From assembly GCA_937957815.1 (NCBI GenBank), contig CALFXN010000160.1, positions 1-9,760 of the forward strand: 9,760 nt of DNA. The letters run 5' to 3'. This DNA comes from an uncultured Synergistales bacterium (GTDB lineage Bacteria; Synergistota; Synergistia; Synergistales; Aminobacteriaceae). Positions 7,343 through 9,760 of the stretch are shown here, one piece after another (the stretch's first letter is position 1; each line of letters begins with the position of its first letter). A model generated the notes under the pieces. That model made no database searches, was not told the DNA's origin, and saw only the letters and a list, made by a program, of their open reading frames with translations. The position numbers and the translations under genes are program-made.

Positions 7343-8209
7343 TCACGACCTGGTCCCGAAGAGGCCCGTCGGGCGCCACATCAGGACGACGATCATCGCG
7401 ATAAAGGCCAGTGCGTCCCGGGGGAGCGGAATGGCCGCGAATCCGATCAGCAGCGTTTCTGCGACGCCGAGGAGCAGCGACGCCGCGACCGCGCCCTCGA
7501 CCGATCCGAGTCCGCCGACGACGATCAGCGCCAGCGACTTGTACGCGGGCATCGCACCCATGTCGGGATGGACCTCGTTGTAGTAGATCCCGACGAGAAT
7601 CCCCGCGACGGCGGCGATGGCGGAGCCGAGCGCGAATGCAGTGTCGACGGCCAGGGCGCTGTTGATCCCGACGGACGATGCGATCGGAGCGTCCATCGCG
7701 GTCGCGCGGAGCGCGAGTCCGGTCTCGGTCTTCGTCGTCAGGAACCAGAGCAGGAAAAAAATCGTTCCCGAGATGACGTACACCCCGACCAGGTTCGGCG
7801 AAAAACGGACCCCAGCGAACGAGAGGGCCGGAAAGGGGAGATTCGTGCTGAACGACAGGACATAAGGTCCAGCGACGAGTCGGCATACCTCTTCGACGGC
7901 CATGAAGAGCGCGATACTGCTGATCAGGGGAACATAAGGGGGATATTTCATCAGCGGAGCGTAGACGAGCCGTTCGATGGCGATTCCGCAGAGCGCGCAG
8001 AACGCCATGGAGACGGCGAAGGCGAGCGCGAGGTTCCCGGTTGCCGCGAACACGCCGTACCCCACGTAGGCGCCGATGGTGTAGACTCCGGCATGCGCTA
8101 CGTGGAGGACGCCGAGGATGCCGTAGACGAGTGCGAGTCCCAGCGTGATGAGGGCGTATATCGCTCCGATCGCGAGACCGTTGAAAAGCTGTTCGAGAAA
8201 CAGGTCCAT
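7343..8209 (-). CDS. livH: Liv-type amino-acid ABC transporter permease LivH
   Basis: Inner-membrane permease of 288 residues, the usual LivH size, starting MDLFLEQLFNGLAIG, a typical LivH opening. It then has ALITLGLALVYGILGVLHVA (19-38) and HAGVYTIGAYVGY (39-51), equivalent to the NFAHGE/GAY region of the family, and ends RPTGLFGTRS. Multiple hydrophobic helices are evident, and the contact region with the ATPases is around GLALRATAMDAPIASSVGI. The ribosome binding site is modest (AGGGATGG about ten bases before the ATG), weaker than that of livM. It is first among the transporter genes, 97 bases downstream of hutU on the same strand. Confidence 0.95.
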   Translation of the reverse strand: MDLFLEQLFNGLAIGAIYALITLGLALVYGILGVLHVAHAGVYTIGAYVGYGVFAATGNLALAFAVSMAFCALCGIAIERLVYAPLMKYPPYVPLISSIALFMAVEEVCRLVAGPYVLSFSTNLPFPALSFAGVRFSPNLVGVYVISGTIFFLLWFLTTKTETGLALRATAMDAPIASSVGINSALAVDTAFALGSAIAAVAGILVGIYYNEVHPDMGAMPAYKSLALIVVGGLGSVEGAVAASLLLGVAETLLIGFAAIPLPRDALAFIAMIVVLMWRPTGLFGTRS

Positions 8210-8247
8210 AGAATGTGCACCATCCCTGTCGATCCGTTTCGTGCGTT

Positions 8248-8276
8248 AGTGTATCACGATGCGAAGTCGGTCGAAA
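8248..8276 (-). promoter_or_regulatory. Weak candidate promoter for livHMGF-livJ in the hutU-livH gap
   Basis: On the - strand, TGATACACT (8256 to 8248) resembles an extended -10 element (TGn followed by TACACT, four of six consensus positions). The hexamer 17 bases upstream is TTTCGA (8276 to 8271), only a three-of-six -35 match. It lies in the 97-base hutU-livH gap (8210-8306), the longest gap inside this operon, and in that gap I find no terminator hairpin. The transporter may have its own promoter or simply be co-transcribed with hutU. Confidence 0.22.
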
Positions 8277-8306
8277 GATTCGTGAAACCGGAATTGCGGT
8301 CGTCCG

Positions 8307-9760
8307 TTACGTCCCGTGATGACCTGACCGTGCGAAGAGTTCGTCCACGGCCTTTTCCACGGGAGAGTCCTCCACCGAATACGGGAGCGTGATGTGATAC
8401 TCTCCAGGATACTTCCGGTTCACCTCGCGGCCGACCTCCATGGCGTTCCGGTTGCGCGCCCAGGCCCTTCGGGCCACGCCTCCGAGGACGTCCCACATCA
8501 TCGCGGACCTGATGATGTCGTCGGTTTCGGGACGGCCGTCGAGCAGCAGGCCGAAGCCGCCGTTGACGCACTTGCCGATGCCCACGCCTCCGCCGTTGTG
8601 GAGCGCGCAGAGCGTCATTCCGCGCGCCGCGTTACCCGCGAAGGTTTGCGTCGCCATATCGGCGCAGATGTTGCTTCCGTCCCGGATGTTGGCCGTCTCG
8701 CGGAACGGGCCGTCCGTCCCTGAAACGTCGTGGTGGTCGCGACCGAGCATGACGGGACCGATCTCGCCGGATCGGACCATTTCGTTGAACTTCAGCGCGA
8801 TCCGGGTCCGCCCCTCGGCGTCCTGATAGAGGATCCGGGCCTGCGTCCCGACGACGAGCGCGTTTTTCTCCGCGTCGCGGATCCATGCCCAGTTGTCGTA
8901 GTCCTGGCTCCGCCGGTTCGGGTCGATGCACTCCATCGCGGCCCGGTCTGTCGCCGCGAGATCCTCGGGTCTTCCGCTCAGGCAGACCCATCGGAAGGGG
9001 CCGTACCCGTAGTCGAAAAGCAGGGGTCCCATGATGTCCTCGACGTAGGAGGGCCAGATGAACCCTTCGTAGGTGTCCTTTCCGTTCTTCGCGACCTCTG
9101 TGACGCCCGCGTCGAAGATCGCCCGGAGGAAGGAGTTGCCGTAGTCGAAGAAAAAGCTCCCTCTGGCGACGAGGCGGCGGATCGCCTCGAAGTGGCGGCG
9201 GAGCGACGCATCGACGAGCGTTCGGAAGCGTGCGGGATCCTCGTGAAGCATTTTCGTCCGCTCTTTGTAGGTCAGGGAGACGGGGCAATAGCCTCCGTCG
9301 TAGGCCGCGTGGCACGACGTCTGATCGGAGAGGAGCTGGATCGCGATGTCGTGGTCGCAGGCGTACTCGAGCAGCGTGACGATGTTGCCGTGGTAGGCGA
9401 TCGAGAGGGGGCGCCGGGCGTCGAGCGCCTCGCGAGCCATCGCGAAGGCCTTTTCCGGAGTATCGACGATCTCCCTGACCCACCCCTGGCTGTGCCGCGT
9501 CCCGATGCGCGACGCGTCGACCTCCGCGACGATGGCGACCGCGCCCGCGATCTCGGCCGCCTTGGGCTGTGCGCCGCTCATGCCGCCGAGACCGGACGTG
9601 ACGTACAGGATTCCCCCGAGGCTTTCGCGGGGACCGACGCCGAACTTCATGCGCGCGGCGTTGAGGATTGTGTTGTACGTGCCGTGGACGATCCCCTGCG
9701 GGCCGATGTACATCCATCCCCCGGCTGTCATCTGGCCGTAGTTCGTCACGCCGAGCTGCA
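8307..9760 (-). CDS. hutU: Urocanate hydratase (urocanase), long eukaryote-like form; N-terminus outside window
   Basis: Converts urocanate to 4-imidazolone-5-propionate, step two of histidine degradation, using tightly bound NAD+ as electrophile. The frame is open to the right edge (QLG precedes the GTG at 9749), so the gene is 5'-truncated. Numbering from that GTG, motifs are YGQMTAGGWMYIGPQGIVHG (4-23), NAD-site SGLGGMSGAQPKAAE (52-66), LFDYGYGPFRWVCLSG (244-259), GTQARILYQD (301-310), FNEMVRSGE (321-329), GRDHHDVSGTDGPFRET (336-352) and CALHNGGGVGIG (381-392). Classical bacterial HutU has FQGLPARICW, with its active-site Cys, where this has VGTQARILYQ. That, and GRDHHDVSGTD rather than GRDHLDSGSV, match the vertebrate-type urocanase as I recall it. 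About 474 residues follow the YGQ glutamine, near the human enzyme (about 472) and longer than Pseudomonas (about 427). Roughly 200 codons are therefore probably missing. It leads a same-strand run into livHMGF. Confidence 0.95.
   Translation of the reverse strand, partial: QLGVTNYGQMTAGGWMYIGPQGIVHGTYNTILNAARMKFGVGPRESLGGILYVTSGLGGMSGAQPKAAEIAGAVAIVAEVDASRIGTRHSQGWVREIVDTPEKAFAMAREALDARRPLSIAYHGNIVTLLEYACDHDIAIQLLSDQTSCHAAYDGGYCPVSLTYKERTKMLHEDPARFRTLVDASLRRHFEAIRRLVARGSFFFDYGNSFLRAIFDAGVTEVAKNGKDTYEGFIWPSYVEDIMGPLLFDYGYGPFRWVCLSGRPEDLAATDRAAMECIDPNRRSQDYDNWAWIRDAEKNALVVGTQARILYQDAEGRTRIALKFNEMVRSGEIGPVMLGRDHHDVSGTDGPFRETANIRDGSNICADMATQTFAGNAARGMTLCALHNGGGVGIGKCVNGGFGLLLDGRPETDDIIRSAMMWDVLGGVARRAWARNRNAMEVGREVNRKYPGEYHITLPYSVEDSPVEKAVDELFARSGHHGT

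Noticed and set aside
4887..8220. GTGCAC hexamer just upstream of both livH (8215-8220) and the binding protein (4889-4894) as a shared operator
   Set aside because: A six-base palindrome at two sites within ribosome binding regions is weak and can arise by chance; no longer shared sequence surrounds it.
6274..8392. Two long + strand open frames (376 and 361 residues) opposite livG/livM/livH
   Set aside because: Highly charged, low-complexity translations antisense to membrane-protein genes; artefacts of GC-rich third positions.
8632..9717. 361-residue Arg/Pro-rich open frame on the - strand inside hutU
   Set aside because: Out-of-frame shadow of urocanase with no conserved motif.
9747..9749. 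GTG as the true start of urocanase
   Set aside because: The frame is open to the window edge with QLG before it, and urocanases need a large N-terminal NAD/substrate region that would be missing.
1..9760. Mobile element, CRISPR array, tRNA/rRNA, riboswitch, defence or phage genes
   Set aside because: No regularly spaced repeats, transposase-like proteins or recognisable structured RNA were seen; the gaps between genes are all under 100 bases.

Overview
The window is a compact, GC-rich bacterial chromosomal segment holding two converging amino-acid metabolism operons. Nearly every base is coding, most genes have a GGAGG-type ribosome binding site, and several neighbours overlap. I see no tRNA, rRNA, CRISPR array, transposase or phage gene. 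The content (N-acyl-D-amino-acid deacylase, racemase, M20 amidohydrolase, a complete Liv-type amino-acid importer and urocanase) suggests an amino-acid-degrading bacterium. An anaerobic amino-acid fermenter such as a member of the Synergistota would fit, but that is inference from gene content and I cannot confirm it.

Left operon (+ strand, 1-3633): a 5'-truncated D-aminoacylase-family amidohydrolase, an alanine-racemase-family PLP enzyme, and an M20 N-acyl-amino-acid amidohydrolase that starts inside the racemase stop codon. Together they could take N-acylated or free D-amino acids, release the acyl group, interconvert D and L forms, and hydrolyse N-acyl-L-amino acids. This looks like a salvage or catabolic cassette for acylated and D-amino acids.

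Centre (3634-3725): 92 bases between convergent genes, holding a perfect 15-bp inverted repeat. It is a probable bidirectional terminator serving both operons.

Right operon (- strand, read from 9760 down to 3726): urocanase (hutU, N-terminus outside the window), then livH, livM, livG, livF and a periplasmic substrate-binding protein. The importer is complete: two permeases, two ATPases and a binding protein. The binding-protein gene is last, after a 68-base spacer and with a strong ribosome binding site. The urocanase resembles the long, eukaryote-like form and lacks the Cys-containing FQGLPARICW motif of the classical bacterial enzyme. Its position upstream of the importer suggests, without proving, that the importer supplies histidine, urocanate or a broad set of amino acids for catabolism.

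Nothing here amounts to a clearly new biological system. The points worth a second look are the three-gene D/acyl-amino-acid cassette, the divergent racemase motifs, the unusual urocanase type and its linkage to a Liv transporter.
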